Of a DNA stretch of 64,000 nt, positions 11,133 to 19,478 are shown in pieces. Numbering within the stretch: the first letter of the stretch is position 1; each line of letters starts with the position of its first letter. The stretch is from Cupriavidus taiwanensis LMG 19424. Its GTDB lineage: Bacteria; Pseudomonadota; Gammaproteobacteria; Burkholderiales; Burkholderiaceae. The notes under the pieces are model-generated. The model made no database searches. It worked only from the letters and a program-made list of their open reading frames with translations, and was not told where the DNA came from. The DNA is taken from the NCBI RefSeq assembly GCF_000069785.1, contig NC_010528.1, positions 1 through 64,000 on the forward strand, read 5' to 3'. Both the position numbers and the translations under genes were made by a program.

Positions 11133-12526
11133 CAGCAGGCGAGGGTCAGCAGGGAGGAATCGGGCTGGACCTGGGTGTCGTCCAGCAGGAAGTCGGTAAA
11201 GGCGAGCGCAGCGGCGCCGGGGTGCGGCAGCCAGTCGGTAAATGCGATGCCGAGCGGCGCCCACCAGTGCGCGGCATCGGCCAGCACGGGGCCGAAGTCG
11301 AGCGCATCGGATTCCACCACGCCGCGAGACGGATGGGCCAGCATCCATTGCATGCCGGCGACCAGGCTCGATGCCACCTGCAGGCTGGTGGCGGTGTTGT
11401 ACGGCGCCAGCGAGCGCGCGCGCTGCACCGACAGGCGCGAGCCATGCCAGACCGCGCCGTGCCGCCCGCTCATCAGCAGCACGCCGAGTTCGTCTTCGCC
11501 GCACTGGATCTCGTCGCGCAGGATGCGTTCGCCGCGCACGCGCGGGGCGGCGCGGTCATCCAGCCATTGCATCGAGGCCTGCGTGGCGGCGGTGGGGCGG
11601 TAGGCGTAGTAGACGGTGGGGCGATACAGCGGCTGGCCGGCGCGGGTGTCGGTCAGGTATTCGGCGATCGAGATCGATTCGTTGTGCGTGATCAGGCAGG
11701 CGTCGAACGGACCGTGCACCGGCGACCACGAGCGCACGCGCGTGCGATGGCCCGGCCGGTCCAGCGCGATCGCCGCGCCGCTGCCGTAGCTGTGGCGATA
11801 GCCATCTGGCGGCAGCGCGGGCTCATGGCTGCCCCAGCCGAGTTCGGCGTCCTGCAGGCATTCGGTGATAAAGCCTTCGGCGGACCAGGTGTTGGCGAAC
11901 TCGCCGTCGCGCGGATAGCCGGGCGCCTGCTGGCTGTCGTATTCGGCGACCTGGATCACGCGCACGTCCAGCGCGCGCGCCAGCGCGGCCCAAGCGGCGC
12001 GATCGCCGGGCTCCGGCTGATTCAATCCGGCCTTGCCGGCCAGTGCCATCAGCGCGGCCTTGACCAGCACCGAGACCAACCCGGGATTGGCGCCATGCGC
12101 GACCAGGGCGGTCGGCAGCGCCTCGCGGCCGCGGGCGAAGGCCAGCATCTCGTGGCGCAGCGCGTAGTTGCTCAGGTGCGAGGCCCGCGGATCGGCTGTG
12201 TAGTCCCAGGGTTCGATGCCGGCATCGACATAGAACGCGCCGTGCGCCTGCGCCAGTGCGATCAGGTCGCGGCTGCAGACGGACGGGGCCAGGTTCAGCA
12301 GGAAGGCCCCGGGCCGCAGCAGCGGGACCAGCATGGTTTCGTAGTTGCCCGCGGTGATGGTGGCCTGGATGGCTTGCAGCTTGTGGCGGGCGACCAGTTC
12401 CTGGCGCGCGCGGTCCAGCACGCGGTCGACCACGGTGATCGCTGCCCGCGGCCAGGCCAGCTCCAGCAGCGGCAGCACGGCCTGGCCGATGCAGCCGAAA
12501 CCAACGATGACGATTTGTTCGATCAC
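11132..12526 (-). CDS. homospermidine synthase family protein
   Basis: 464 aa, typical for bacterial homospermidine synthase. The family makes sym-homospermidine from two putrescines (or putrescine plus spermidine) with NAD. An N-terminal Rossmann motif IVIVGFGCIGQAVLPLLE binds the dinucleotide. LVAHGANPGLVSVLVKAAL (about residues 150-168) and TVYYAYRPT match conserved family segments. The start is GTG at 12526. The gene leads a minus-strand operon with the ATP-grasp ligase, DUF1190 and DUF350 genes. The related saccharopine-dehydrogenase fold leaves room for a different polyamine product. Confidence 0.85.
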   Translation of the reverse strand: MIEQIVIVGFGCIGQAVLPLLELAWPRAAITVVDRVLDRARQELVARHKLQAIQATITAGNYETMLVPLLRPGAFLLNLAPSVCSRDLIALAQAHGAFYVDAGIEPWDYTADPRASHLSNYALRHEMLAFARGREALPTALVAHGANPGLVSVLVKAALMALAGKAGLNQPEPGDRAAWAALARALDVRVIQVAEYDSQQAPGYPRDGEFANTWSAEGFITECLQDAELGWGSHEPALPPDGYRHSYGSGAAIALDRPGHRTRVRSWSPVHGPFDACLITHNESISIAEYLTDTRAGQPLYRPTVYYAYRPTAATQASMQWLDDRAAPRVRGERILRDEIQCGEDELGVLLMSGRHGAVWHGSRLSVQRARSLAPYNTATSLQVASSLVAGMQWMLAHPSRGVVESDALDFGPVLADAAHWWAPLGIAFTDWLPHPGAAALAFTDFLLDDTQVQPDSSLLTLAC

Positions 12527-12610
12527 GCAGACCCTTCCGCCCGAGAAACGGCAAGGGCGGTCCCGGACGCGGCCACGCCGGCACAGGACTGCCTTCGCCT
12601 GGCTTTATCA

Positions 12611-12639
12611 ATTCTGATCAGAATCGCTAAATCTAGCGA
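12611..12639. promoter_or_regulatory. two adjacent palindromes upstream of the homospermidine synthase operon
   Basis: A perfect 14-bp palindrome ATTCTGATCAGAAT (12611-12624) abuts an inverted repeat TCGCTA-AATC-TAGCGA (12624-12639), 85-115 bp upstream of the GTG start. The first looks like a dimeric operator; the second could be an operator or a weak hairpin. No regulator of this operon is identified. Confidence 0.5.
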
Positions 12640-12701
12640 AGGGCAATACTATCGCCGCGCGCGGCGGCTGCCAACTGCCGGCAGGGTCCCTGGCCCGCGC
12701 T

Positions 12702-13652
12702 TCAGCGCAGCAGGCGCCAGGCCAGCCGCGCCGCCACGCGCGCGCCCAGGTGGTCACGGTCGTACTGGGGGTTGTACTCCGCCAGGTCGGCCACGCGCAG
12801 CTTGCCGCTGCGGCGGACCAGCCCCACGACTTCCTCCACCACCGGCAACGGCACGCCGTAGGCGGCGGGCGCCGACACGCCCGGCATCACCGCGCCCGGC
12901 AGCGCGTCGAGGTCGATGGTCAGGTAGACATGGTCGGCCGCATCGATGCGCGCGGACAGCTCCGCCAGCCGCGCAGCCAGGTGGCGCTCCTGCATGTCGA
13001 CGTCTTCCACATAGCACACGCCCAGCGCCTCTGCACGGCCGAACAGCGCTGGCGTATTGGCGAGGCGGCTGACGCCCAGGCAGACATAGTCGAACGGCTG
13101 GCCGCGCTCCGCGCAGGCATGGGCGATCTGGTCGAACGGCGTGCCGGAACTGGCGGGCCGGCTGGTGCGCAGGTCGAAGTGGGCGTCGATATTGACGATC
13201 AGCACGCGGCCATCATCGTGCTGCGCATCCAGGTGCGCGCGCAGGCCCTGCCATGTGCCCCAGGCCACTTCATGGCCGCCGCCTAGTACCAGGGGAAAGC
13301 CGCCACGCGCCAGCACTGCGTGGACGGCGTCCGCCAGCGCCTGCTGGGCGGATTCCAGGTCGCCGTCGTCGCAGCTGACATTGCCTGCGTCGTACAGCGC
13401 TTGCAGGCCGTGCGCCGGCACGTTGGCCAGCGCCTGGCGGATGGCGTCGGGGCCGTGGGCGGCGCCGGGGCGGCCCTGGTTGCGCAGCACGCCGGCATCG
13501 CAGCGGAAGCCGAGCAAGACCGGCGCGTGGTCCAGCGGCGCGGTGTCCGCGGTGTCCAGCGCCTGCACGATGCGGAACAGCCGCGTGGTGTCGCCCTGCT
13601 CGCCGTGATCGACACGGCCCTGCCAGGGGTTTTGCGTCACTGCCATCCTCAT
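12702..13652 (-). CDS. hutG: ureohydrolase, HutG-like (probable formimidoylglutamase)
   Basis: 316 aa, arginase/agmatinase fold. The binuclear manganese motifs are visible: [18 protein letters not shown] and TIDLDALPG. The N-terminus (WQGRVD, RLFRIVQ) and overall length fit formimidoylglutamase, which releases formamide from N-formimidoyl-glutamate in histidine breakdown. No hutH, hutU or hutI is near, so another guanidino substrate is possible. The ATG overlaps the ABC ATPase stop (ATGA), so it belongs to the transporter operon, which suits import and breakdown of one compound. Confidence 0.75.
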   Translation of the reverse strand: MRMAVTQNPWQGRVDHGEQGDTTRLFRIVQALDTADTAPLDHAPVLLGFRCDAGVLRNQGRPGAAHGPDAIRQALANVPAHGLQALYDAGNVSCDDGDLESAQQALADAVHAVLARGGFPLVLGGGHEVAWGTWQGLRAHLDAQHDDGRVLIVNIDAHFDLRTSRPASSGTPFDQIAHACAERGQPFDYVCLGVSRLANTPALFGRAEALGVCYVEDVDMQERHLAARLAELSARIDAADHVYLTIDLDALPGAVMPGVSAPAAYGVPLPVVEEVVGLVRRSGKLRVADLAEYNPQYDRDHLGARVAARLAWRLLR

Positions 13653-14410
13653 GCCCGTGTCAGCACCGCCTGCAGGAAGCCGCGCGTGCGTTCCTGCGTC
13701 GGCGCGGAGAAGATCACCGACGGCGGCCCGGCCTCGATAATGCCGCCGCCGTCCATGACCACCACCACATCGGCCACTTCGCGGGCGAAGCCCATTTCAT
13801 GGGTGACCACGACCATGGTCATGCCTTCGGCGGCCAGCACCTTCATTACCTGCAGCACTTCGCCCACCAGCTCGGGGTCCAGCGCGGAGGTCGGCTCGTC
13901 GAACAGCATCACGCGCGGCTCCATCGCCAGCGCGCGGGCAATGGCCACGCGCTGCTTCTGGCCGCCGGACAGGCTGGCCGGCATGGCGTGCGCCTTGTGC
14001 GCCAGGCCGACTTTCTCCAGCAGGCTGATTGCCTTGCGCTCGGCGTCGTCGCGCGAGACGCCGCGCAGCATGCGCGGTCCCACCGTGACGTTATGCAGCA
14101 CAGACAAGTGCGGGAACAGGTTGAACGACTGGAACACCATGCCCACTTCGGTGCGCAGCTGGTTCAGCCCCTGCTCGTCGATCAGCTGGCCATCGGTCAC
14201 CAGGCGCTTGCCGACGATGTCGATGGTGCCCGCCTCGGGCTGCTCCAGCCCGTTGCAGCAGCGCAGGAAGGTGCTCTTGCCCGAGCCGCTGGGGCCGATC
14301 ACCACCACCACCTGCGACGGTTCCACGTCAAAGTCGATGCCGCGCAGCACCGTGTGGCTGCCGAACGATTTGCCCAGGTTGCGGATCCGGATGATTGCGG
14401 AATCGCTCAT
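13649..14410 (-). CDS. polar amino-acid ABC transporter, ATP-binding protein
   Basis: 253 aa. Walker [10 protein letters not shown] (about residues 38-46), signature [15 protein letters not shown], Walker [15 protein letters not shown] and the switch His in VVTHEMGFA place it in the HisP/GlnQ group. It energises the permease encoded just upstream; the ATG overlaps the permease stop by ATGA. The substrate is likely a polar amino acid or derivative, perhaps histidine or a guanidino compound given the ureohydrolase partner. Confidence 0.93.
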   Translation of the reverse strand: MSDSAIIRIRNLGKSFGSHTVLRGIDFDVEPSQVVVVIGPSGSGKSTFLRCCNGLEQPEAGTIDIVGKRLVTDGQLIDEQGLNQLRTEVGMVFQSFNLFPHLSVLHNVTVGPRMLRGVSRDDAERKAISLLEKVGLAHKAHAMPASLSGGQKQRVAIARALAMEPRVMLFDEPTSALDPELVGEVLQVMKVLAAEGMTMVVVTHEMGFAREVADVVVVMDGGGIIEAGPPSVIFSAPTQERTRGFLQAVLTRA

Positions 14411-15075
14411 TGCACCATGCCTCCCATGCGCAGCCGTTGTTCGGCGCGGCGCAGGATCAGCCCGGCCGCGCTAGTCAGGATCAGATACACCAGCGCGATC
14501 GCCAGGTAGACCTCCAGCGACCGGTACGACACGCTGATGATCTTCTGGCCCTCGTGCATCAGGTCGGCAATGGTCAGCAGCGACACCAGCGCCGAATTCT
14601 TGATCAGCGCGATGAACTCGTTGCCCAGCGGCGGGATCATGCGCACGATGGCCTGCGGCAGGATGATCGCGCGCATGGCCTGGCCGGACGACATGCCGAT
14701 CGAGCGCGCGGCTTCCATCTGGCCCTTGTCGACGGACTGGATCGCGCCGCGCACGATCTCCGAGACATAGGCGCCGGAATAGATGCCCAGCCCGATCACG
14801 CCGCACACGAAGGCCGGCAGCAGGATGTTGAACTGCGGCAGCCCGAAGAACAGCAGAAACAGCTGCACCAGCAGCGGCGTGCCGCGGATGAAGGTGACAT
14901 AGGCGGTGCAGATGCCGTAGATGACGCGGCGCTTCGGGTCCAGCCGGCCGATGCCGACCAGCAGGCCCATCACGCAGCCCAGCACCAGCGCGCAAGCCGT
15001 TACCTGCACGGTGATGACGGCGCCGTGCAGGATGTCAGGCCACCCGGCGAAGACGGGAGAAAAATCCAGTTCCAT
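14407..15075 (-). CDS. polar amino-acid ABC transporter, permease
   Basis: 222 aa inner-membrane protein of the HisM/GlnP type with about five membrane segments. The EAA loop that docks the ATPase is seen as [21 protein letters not shown] (around residues 121-141), and the family motif [15 protein letters not shown] near 59-73. Only one permease gene is present, so the channel is probably a homodimer. Confidence 0.93.
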   Translation of the reverse strand: MELDFSPVFAGWPDILHGAVITVQVTACALVLGCVMGLLVGIGRLDPKRRVIYGICTAYVTFIRGTPLLVQLFLLFFGLPQFNILLPAFVCGVIGLGIYSGAYVSEIVRGAIQSVDKGQMEAARSIGMSSGQAMRAIILPQAIVRMIPPLGNEFIALIKNSALVSLLTIADLMHEGQKIISVSYRSLEVYLAIALVYLILTSAAGLILRRAEQRLRMGGMVQ

Positions 15076-15093
15076 GGTGTCGGTCCGCGTGGC

Positions 15094-15849
15094 TTACTTG
15101 GCGGCGCTGCCGAACCACTTCTGAGTCAGCTTCGCGTAAGTGCCATCGGCCTTGACCTTGGCCAGCGCGGCATTCAGCGCGCGGGTCAGTTCGGGCGTGT
15201 CCTTGCGCACGGCCATGCCGTATTCCTCGGTGGTCAGCTGCTGTTCCACCACGCGCAGGCCGCCGCGGGTCTTGACGTACTGCATCGCGGCCGGCTTGCC
15301 GGTCACGGCGGCATCGGCGCGGCCGATCTCCACCAGGTTGAACATTTCCTGGTTCTTCTCGACTTCCACGCGCGTCACCTGCGGATAGGTGTCGCGCAGG
15401 AAGCTGACCGACTTGGTCCCCACCTGCACGCTGACCTTCTTGCCGTTCAGGTCTTCCGGCTTGTTGATGGCGGTGTTGCCGCTCTTGACCAGCGCCACCA
15501 GGCCGCCTGTGTAGTACGGCTCGGTAAAGTCCACCACCTTGCGGCGCTCCGGGGTGATGTAGATGCCGGACACGGCCATGTCGAAGCGGCGCGAGACCAG
15601 GCCCGGGATCAGGCCCTTGAAGTCGATGTTGGTCCATTCCACCTGCTTGCCCATGGTCTTGGCCATGGCCTCCACCAGCTCGACGTCAAAGCCGGTGCGC
15701 TTGCCGTTCTCGATGAATTCCATCGGCGGGAAGGTGGCGTCGGTGGCGACGCGCAGCACGTTGCTGTCCTGCGCGTGCGCGGATGCGCCGAAGGTCAGTC
15801 CGGCCACGGCCGAGAGGGCGGCGATCAGGCATTTGCGACGAAGGTTCAT
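15094..15849 (-). CDS. polar amino-acid ABC transporter, periplasmic binding protein
   Basis: 251 aa. Sec signal peptide of about 26 residues with a probable cut after ASAHA. The mature protein starts LRVATDATFPPMEFIENGK and contains FDMAVSGIYITPERRKVVDF, both typical of the HisJ/ArtJ-like family 3 solute-binding proteins. It is the first gene of the transporter-ureohydrolase operon. A TTCCCGGAAAA box shared with the IclR gene lies in its leader at 15861-15871. Confidence 0.93.
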   Translation of the reverse strand: MNLRRKCLIAALSAVAGLTFGASAHAQDSNVLRVATDATFPPMEFIENGKRTGFDVELVEAMAKTMGKQVEWTNIDFKGLIPGLVSRRFDMAVSGIYITPERRKVVDFTEPYYTGGLVALVKSGNTAINKPEDLNGKKVSVQVGTKSVSFLRDTYPQVTRVEVEKNQEMFNLVEIGRADAAVTGKPAAMQYVKTRGGLRVVEQQLTTEEYGMAVRKDTPELTRALNAALAKVKADGTYAKLTQKWFGSAAK

Positions 15850-15860
15850 GGGGGTCTCCT

Positions 15861-15871
15861 TTTTCCGGGAA
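15861..15871 (-). promoter_or_regulatory. candidate IclR-regulator box at the ABC operon
   Basis: TTCCCGGAAAA on the minus strand, 12 bp upstream of the binding-protein start codon. The same 11-mer occurs at 16747-16757 before the IclR gene. A downstream position so near the start could allow repression. Confidence 0.55.
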
Positions 15872-15929
15872 CGGGAAATCTGCCGTCGCGCAGGCTTGCG
15901 GACGGTGCGGTAACGATTGCTTCAGGTTT

Positions 15930-16724
15930 TCAGTAAGACTGCAGCCGCGCGGAAATCCGCATGGCTGCCGCCACGGTCATGTCGATCAGCGCGCTTTCGC
16001 GGCCTTGCCTGCGCGTGGCCGGCACCATCAGCGTGATGGAGCCCAGCGCGTCGGCCTTGGCCCGCCGCGAGAACAGCGGTGCGCTCACGCCCCACACGCC
16101 GGGGTCCACTTCGCCCTCGCTGACGGCATAGCCGGTCGCGCGGATCGCGGCGAGTTCCGCCAGCAGCTGTTCCGCTTCGGCCGGCTCGCACTGGGCCCGG
16201 ACCACGCGCTCGCGCGCATCGTCGCGCATGAAGGCCAGCAGCGACTTGGCCGACGCGCCCGCGCGCAGCGGCACGCCGCGGCCCTTCTCGAACGAGCAGC
16301 GCAGCGACTGGCGGCTCTCCACCATCTCCAGGCATACCGCGTGATCCTTGACCGCGACCACCAGGCCGACGCTTTCATCCGACTGCTGCGCCAGCAGCCG
16401 CATATCGGGCAGCGCTTCGCGGGCCAGGTGCGAGGCCATGTCGAACCCGAGCGCCAGCTGCAGGCTGATCGGGCCCGGCGCGTATTCGCCGTCGGACTCG
16501 AGCACGAAGCCCCAGCGCTTGAGCAGCATCAGCTGGCGGTAGAGCGTGCTCTTGGGCAGGCCGGTCCGGGCCACCAGTTCGCGCACCGTGATCGGCGCGC
16601 CGTGGTGCGCCAGCGCGGCCAGCACGAACAGCACGCGATCGGCGCCGCCGGCAGGCTGGGCCGATTCGGTGGACGTGGGAGACGCCGGTTGCGGGGCAAT
16701 GGTTGGGTCGACAGCATTCAACAT
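15930..16724 (-). CDS. IclR family transcriptional regulator
   Basis: 264 aa. Winged helix-turn-helix about residues 28-85 (ADRVLFVLAALAHHGAPITV, then GLPKSTLYRQLMLLKRWGFV), followed by the IclR effector domain (DESVGLVVAVKDHAVCLEMV, GVPLRAGASAKSLLAFM). Start chosen at ATG 16724, where family similarity begins. It lies upstream of the ABC-HutG operon in the same direction, and motif copies before both suggest autoregulation and control of that operon. Confidence 0.9.
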   Translation of the reverse strand: MLNAVDPTIAPQPASPTSTESAQPAGGADRVLFVLAALAHHGAPITVRELVARTGLPKSTLYRQLMLLKRWGFVLESDGEYAPGPISLQLALGFDMASHLAREALPDMRLLAQQSDESVGLVVAVKDHAVCLEMVESRQSLRCSFEKGRGVPLRAGASAKSLLAFMRDDARERVVRAQCEPAEAEQLLAELAAIRATGYAVSEGEVDPGVWGVSAPLFSRRAKADALGSITLMVPATRRQGRESALIDMTVAAAMRISARLQSY

Positions 16725-16746
16725 GGGGCCCAAGAATAGGACCGGA

Positions 16747-16779
16747 TTCCCGGAAAACAAAACCGCCAGTCCCGGAAAA
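16747..16779. promoter_or_regulatory. tandem candidate operator for the IclR regulator
   Basis: TCCCGGAAAA occurs twice in direct orientation at 16748-16757 and 16770-16779, spaced 22 bp, about two helical turns. The first copy extends to TTCCCGGAAAA, identical to the box at 15861-15871. Confidence 0.55.
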
Positions 16780-16858
16780 TGGGAATGCGTGCCTAGGGAT
16801 AACCCTTGGTGGGTCGCAATTTGATGGGTGGGGTGCGCGCGGCGCCGCTTCGTGATGG

Positions 16859-17518
16859 TCAGTAAATCCCGGGCAGCATCCGCCAGGTACGCGCGCAATA
16901 GGACGCATACGCCTCGCCGAACTGGTCGCGCAGCAGCGCTTCTTCCGCCCGGATGCGCGCCAGCAGCGGCGGCACCATCAGCAACGTCAGCACTACCCCC
17001 ACGCCGGAGCGGAAGGCCAGCCCCCATCCCAGCGAACTGGTCAGGAAGCCGAGGTAGCTGGGATGCCGGATCACGCCGTAGATGCCGGTGGTCACGAGCG
17101 TGTGCCCGGGCTGGATCGCCACCAGCCCGCTGAAGCGGTTGCCCAGCACGAACACCGGCCACAGCCGCAGCACGCCGCCGCCGGCGAACATGGCCACGCC
17201 GGCCCAGCGCATGGTGTCGCCGTCGATCGTCCAGACGCCGAGGCGGTCGGTAAAGGGCGGCAGGTAGGCCGCCAGCAGCCCCAGCACGCCGAACACGGCC
17301 AGTACCCAGCGGTTGCCGCGGTCCTCGCGCATGCCGCTGCTGACGTTGCCGCCGGAAAAGACTGCGGCAATGGCGAGCGCAAAAAGGACCAGCGCCAGCG
17401 CGATGCGCGCCGGGTGGGCAAAAAAGGGCCCCGGGCCGCCCCAGCCGGCAATGGCGATGGCCAGGTAGGCAAGCGTGCCGGCCAGCGTGGCCATGGTCAG
17501 GCCGGGAGTCGGGCGCAT
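16859..17518 (-). CDS. isoprenylcysteine/phospholipid methyltransferase-like membrane protein
   Basis: 219 aa with five or six hydrophobic segments. The C-terminal part (GHTLVTTGIYGVIRHPSYLG, then EEALLRDQFGEAYASYC) matches the ICMT/PEMT group of integral-membrane SAM-dependent methyltransferases, where RHPxY and the Glu residues help bind SAM. The substrate is unknown. Start set at ATG 17518, which has GGAGG just upstream; a longer frame to 17578 has no such support. Confidence 0.85.
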   Translation of the reverse strand: MRPTPGLTMATLAGTLAYLAIAIAGWGGPGPFFAHPARIALALVLFALAIAAVFSGGNVSSGMREDRGNRWVLAVFGVLGLLAAYLPPFTDRLGVWTIDGDTMRWAGVAMFAGGGVLRLWPVFVLGNRFSGLVAIQPGHTLVTTGIYGVIRHPSYLGFLTSSLGWGLAFRSGVGVVLTLLMVPPLLARIRAEEALLRDQFGEAYASYCARTWRMLPGIY

Positions 17519-17663
17519 GGAAACCTCCGTGGCGACGGTAGATGCACAAGCGAAGGGTAAGCCGCGGGCGGCGTGCATGTCGAGGGTGGCCGGCTCGTGC
17601 TTAAATCAGCGTTTTGCGCCCGCCGGATAGCTGCGCGCAGCGAAACACTATCGCCACACCTCC

Positions 17664-17987
17664 ATGCCCCTGATCGATATCAAGAACCTCCAGCAAGCCG
17701 CCTACGACTTCGGCGAAGCCCGTCACTGGGGCAAGTACCACAGCCCCAAGAACCTCGCGATGGCACTGAGCGTCGAGGTCTCGGAACTGGTCGAGATCTT
17801 CCAGTGGCAGACCGAGGACGAATCGCGCGCCATCATGTCCACGCCCAAGCGCGAGCACGTGGAGCAGGAGCTTGCGGACATCACCATCTATCTGGCCCAG
17901 CTGGTGACGGCGCTCGGCGTGGATCTCGACGCCGCGGTGCGGGCGAAGATGGAAATCAATGCGAGGAAGTATCCGGTGCCGGAGTGA
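17664..17987 (+). CDS. MazG-like nucleotide pyrophosphohydrolase
   Basis: 107 aa all-alpha NTP pyrophosphatase of the MazG/RS21-C6 (dCTPase) type. The metal site is given by SVEVSELVEIFQW (EVSEL-x2-E) and EQELADITIYLAQL (E-x2-AD), near residues 37-48 and 68-81. The group hydrolyses non-canonical or excess (d)NTPs. It stands alone between minus-strand genes. Confidence 0.9.
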   Translation: MPLIDIKNLQQAAYDFGEARHWGKYHSPKNLAMALSVEVSELVEIFQWQTEDESRAIMSTPKREHVEQELADITIYLAQLVTALGVDLDAAVRAKMEINARKYPVPE

Positions 17988-18006
17988 GTCGCACAGGCGG
18001 GTGCGC

Positions 18007-18528
18007 TTACGCCAATGACCAGTTGGGATCGGCGATCAGCCGCGCCAGCCAACCCGCCCCATACAACCCCATCCCGAACACCGCATGCGTCACCAAGCTA
18101 TGCATCCGCGCCACATACGGCTGTGGCGTGCGGCTGGCCGCGATACCTGCGCCCATCGCGGGCTGCATCAGCAGGAAGGGCGCGGCGACGCTGCCGATGC
18201 CTACGATCAGGGCCGGTGCCAGCGTCGGCTGGCGCGCCCAGTCCAGGCCCCATAACCCCAGCAGTATTCCCGCAAACGCGATGCCGGTCAGGTAATGCGC
18301 GATCCAGCCGATGGCCTGTTCGCCGCGCACAGGGTGCGTGGCGGCGATGGCGTGATGATGGAAGCGTCCGCGTGGCAGCCACGCGAGCCAACGTCCGACC
18401 AGGCCATAGTTCAGCGCGGGTACGCCGAGCAGCCGTTTGCGCACGATGGCCCAGGCATCCATGACCAATGTGGCGCCGGTGCCGATGACCGTGGCGTGGA
18501 GCAGCATCGCGGTGGCGTGATCAGGCAT
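18007..18528 (-). CDS. DUF2938 family membrane protein
   Basis: 173 aa with about four membrane segments (around 10-28, 72-95, 105-125 and 143-165). Features such as GTGATLVMDAW at the start and GWIAHYLTGIAFA in the middle fit the DUF2938 family of unknown function. The ATG lies inside the 3' end of the upstream methyltransferase gene (8-bp overlap), so the two form an operon. Confidence 0.8.
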   Translation of the reverse strand: MPDHATAMLLHATVIGTGATLVMDAWAIVRKRLLGVPALNYGLVGRWLAWLPRGRFHHHAIAATHPVRGEQAIGWIAHYLTGIAFAGILLGLWGLDWARQPTLAPALIVGIGSVAAPFLLMQPAMGAGIAASRTPQPYVARMHSLVTHAVFGMGLYGAGWLARLIADPNWSLA

Positions 18529-19414
18529 GGTTCGTGTCCTGGCGCCTGGGCGTAGCGGCCGCGGTCGCGCGGGCCGTGATGGTCCAGCACGCTGCGGTGT
18601 AGCGCACGGTGTCGCCCTGCACGTAGGGATCGAACGCGGCGCGGACGGTTGCGGCGACGCGCTCGCGCGTGGTCGGGTCGGCGCCTTGCAGCGCCAGCCC
18701 GACCGGACCAAGTCGCGACAGGTAGCCGGCCAGCGCCGGCTCCGGCAATGTGCAAGTCACGTCGGTCGGGCGGATATCGATATCGCCCCAGCCGCTCGTT
18801 TGCAGGATCGACAACACGCGCTCGCGGTTACCGAAGGCAAACTGGCCCGGCGCGCCGGGCTGGCGCGGCGGCAGGTTCGGCAGCAGCGGGGCGGCCGCGC
18901 GTTCGGCGGTGGTCATGAAGGGGTTTTCGGCGGCGCTGCGCCAGGCGATGCAGTGCAGCGTGGCATCAGATGTCGCGGCCCGGCGCAGGTTGGCGAAGGC
19001 GCGCACCGGATCGCTGAAGAACATCACCCCCAGGCGCGACACGATCATGTCGAAGCTCGCTGCAGCGAAGGCATGTTCCTGCGCATCGGCGTGGATGAAG
19101 CTTGCGTTGATGCCCTCGCGTTGCGCGCGGGTCCGCGCGACGGCGAGCATCGGCCCGGAAATATCGACGCCGGTGCAGTGGCCTTGCGCACCGATGTGCC
19201 GCGCCAGCGCGAGCGTGGTGCTGCCGGTGCCGCAGCCGACGTCGAGGATGCGCTGCGCCGCGGCGTTGCGGGCGGCCTGCACCAGTTGCGCTTCCATTGG
19301 CCGGAACATGTCGTCCAGCAGGCCCTGGTGCTCGACCCAGGCCTGGCCGGAGACGCCGTTCCACAGTGCGGCCTGCTCGCCGCCGTTGCCGCTGATTTGC
19401 TGTTGTTCACCCAT
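18521..19414 (-). CDS. class I SAM-dependent methyltransferase
   Basis: 297 aa. SAM-binding motif I ILDVGCGTGSTTLALARHIG near residues 56-75, then GVDISGPMLAVAR (motif II) and FDMIVSRLGVMFF (motif III). Looks like the UbiE/methyltransferase-25 group; substrate unknown. Start set at ATG 19414. It is divergent from a MerR regulator, with a MerR-type operator in the shared promoter region, so it is the likely regulated target together with the DUF2938 gene. Confidence 0.85.
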   Translation of the reverse strand: MGEQQQISGNGGEQAALWNGVSGQAWVEHQGLLDDMFRPMEAQLVQAARNAAAQRILDVGCGTGSTTLALARHIGAQGHCTGVDISGPMLAVARTRAQREGINASFIHADAQEHAFAAASFDMIVSRLGVMFFSDPVRAFANLRRAATSDATLHCIAWRSAAENPFMTTAERAAAPLLPNLPPRQPGAPGQFAFGNRERVLSILQTSGWGDIDIRPTDVTCTLPEPALAGYLSRLGPVGLALQGADPTTRERVAATVRAAFDPYVQGDTVRYTAACWTITARATAAATPRRQDTNHA

Positions 19415-19455
19415 GGTCTTATCCCTTGCCTGGCTGGAAGCTACACTGTGCCAGT

Positions 19456-19475
19456 TCAAGTCGACTTGAGGTCAA
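19456..19475. promoter_or_regulatory. MerR/SoxR-like operator in a divergent promoter
   Basis: The perfect 14-bp palindrome TCAAGTCGACTTGA (19456-19469) is followed by GGTCAA. Read on the minus strand this gives TTGACC, then TCAAGTCGACTTGA, which resembles the -35 plus long-spacer layout of MerR-family promoters and the SoxR box core CTCAAG-N4-CTTGAG. It lies between the methyltransferase and MerR genes. Confidence 0.65.
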
Positions 19476-19478
19476 GCG

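Noticed and set aside
11222..13072. 616-aa plus-strand frame opposite the homospermidine synthase gene
   Set aside because: Antisense shadow with low-complexity composition and no family features.
15930..17549. 539-aa frame combining the IclR gene with upstream sequence
   Set aside because: Only residues from ATG 16724 match the IclR family; the upstream part is an out-of-frame shadow of the membrane methyltransferase gene.
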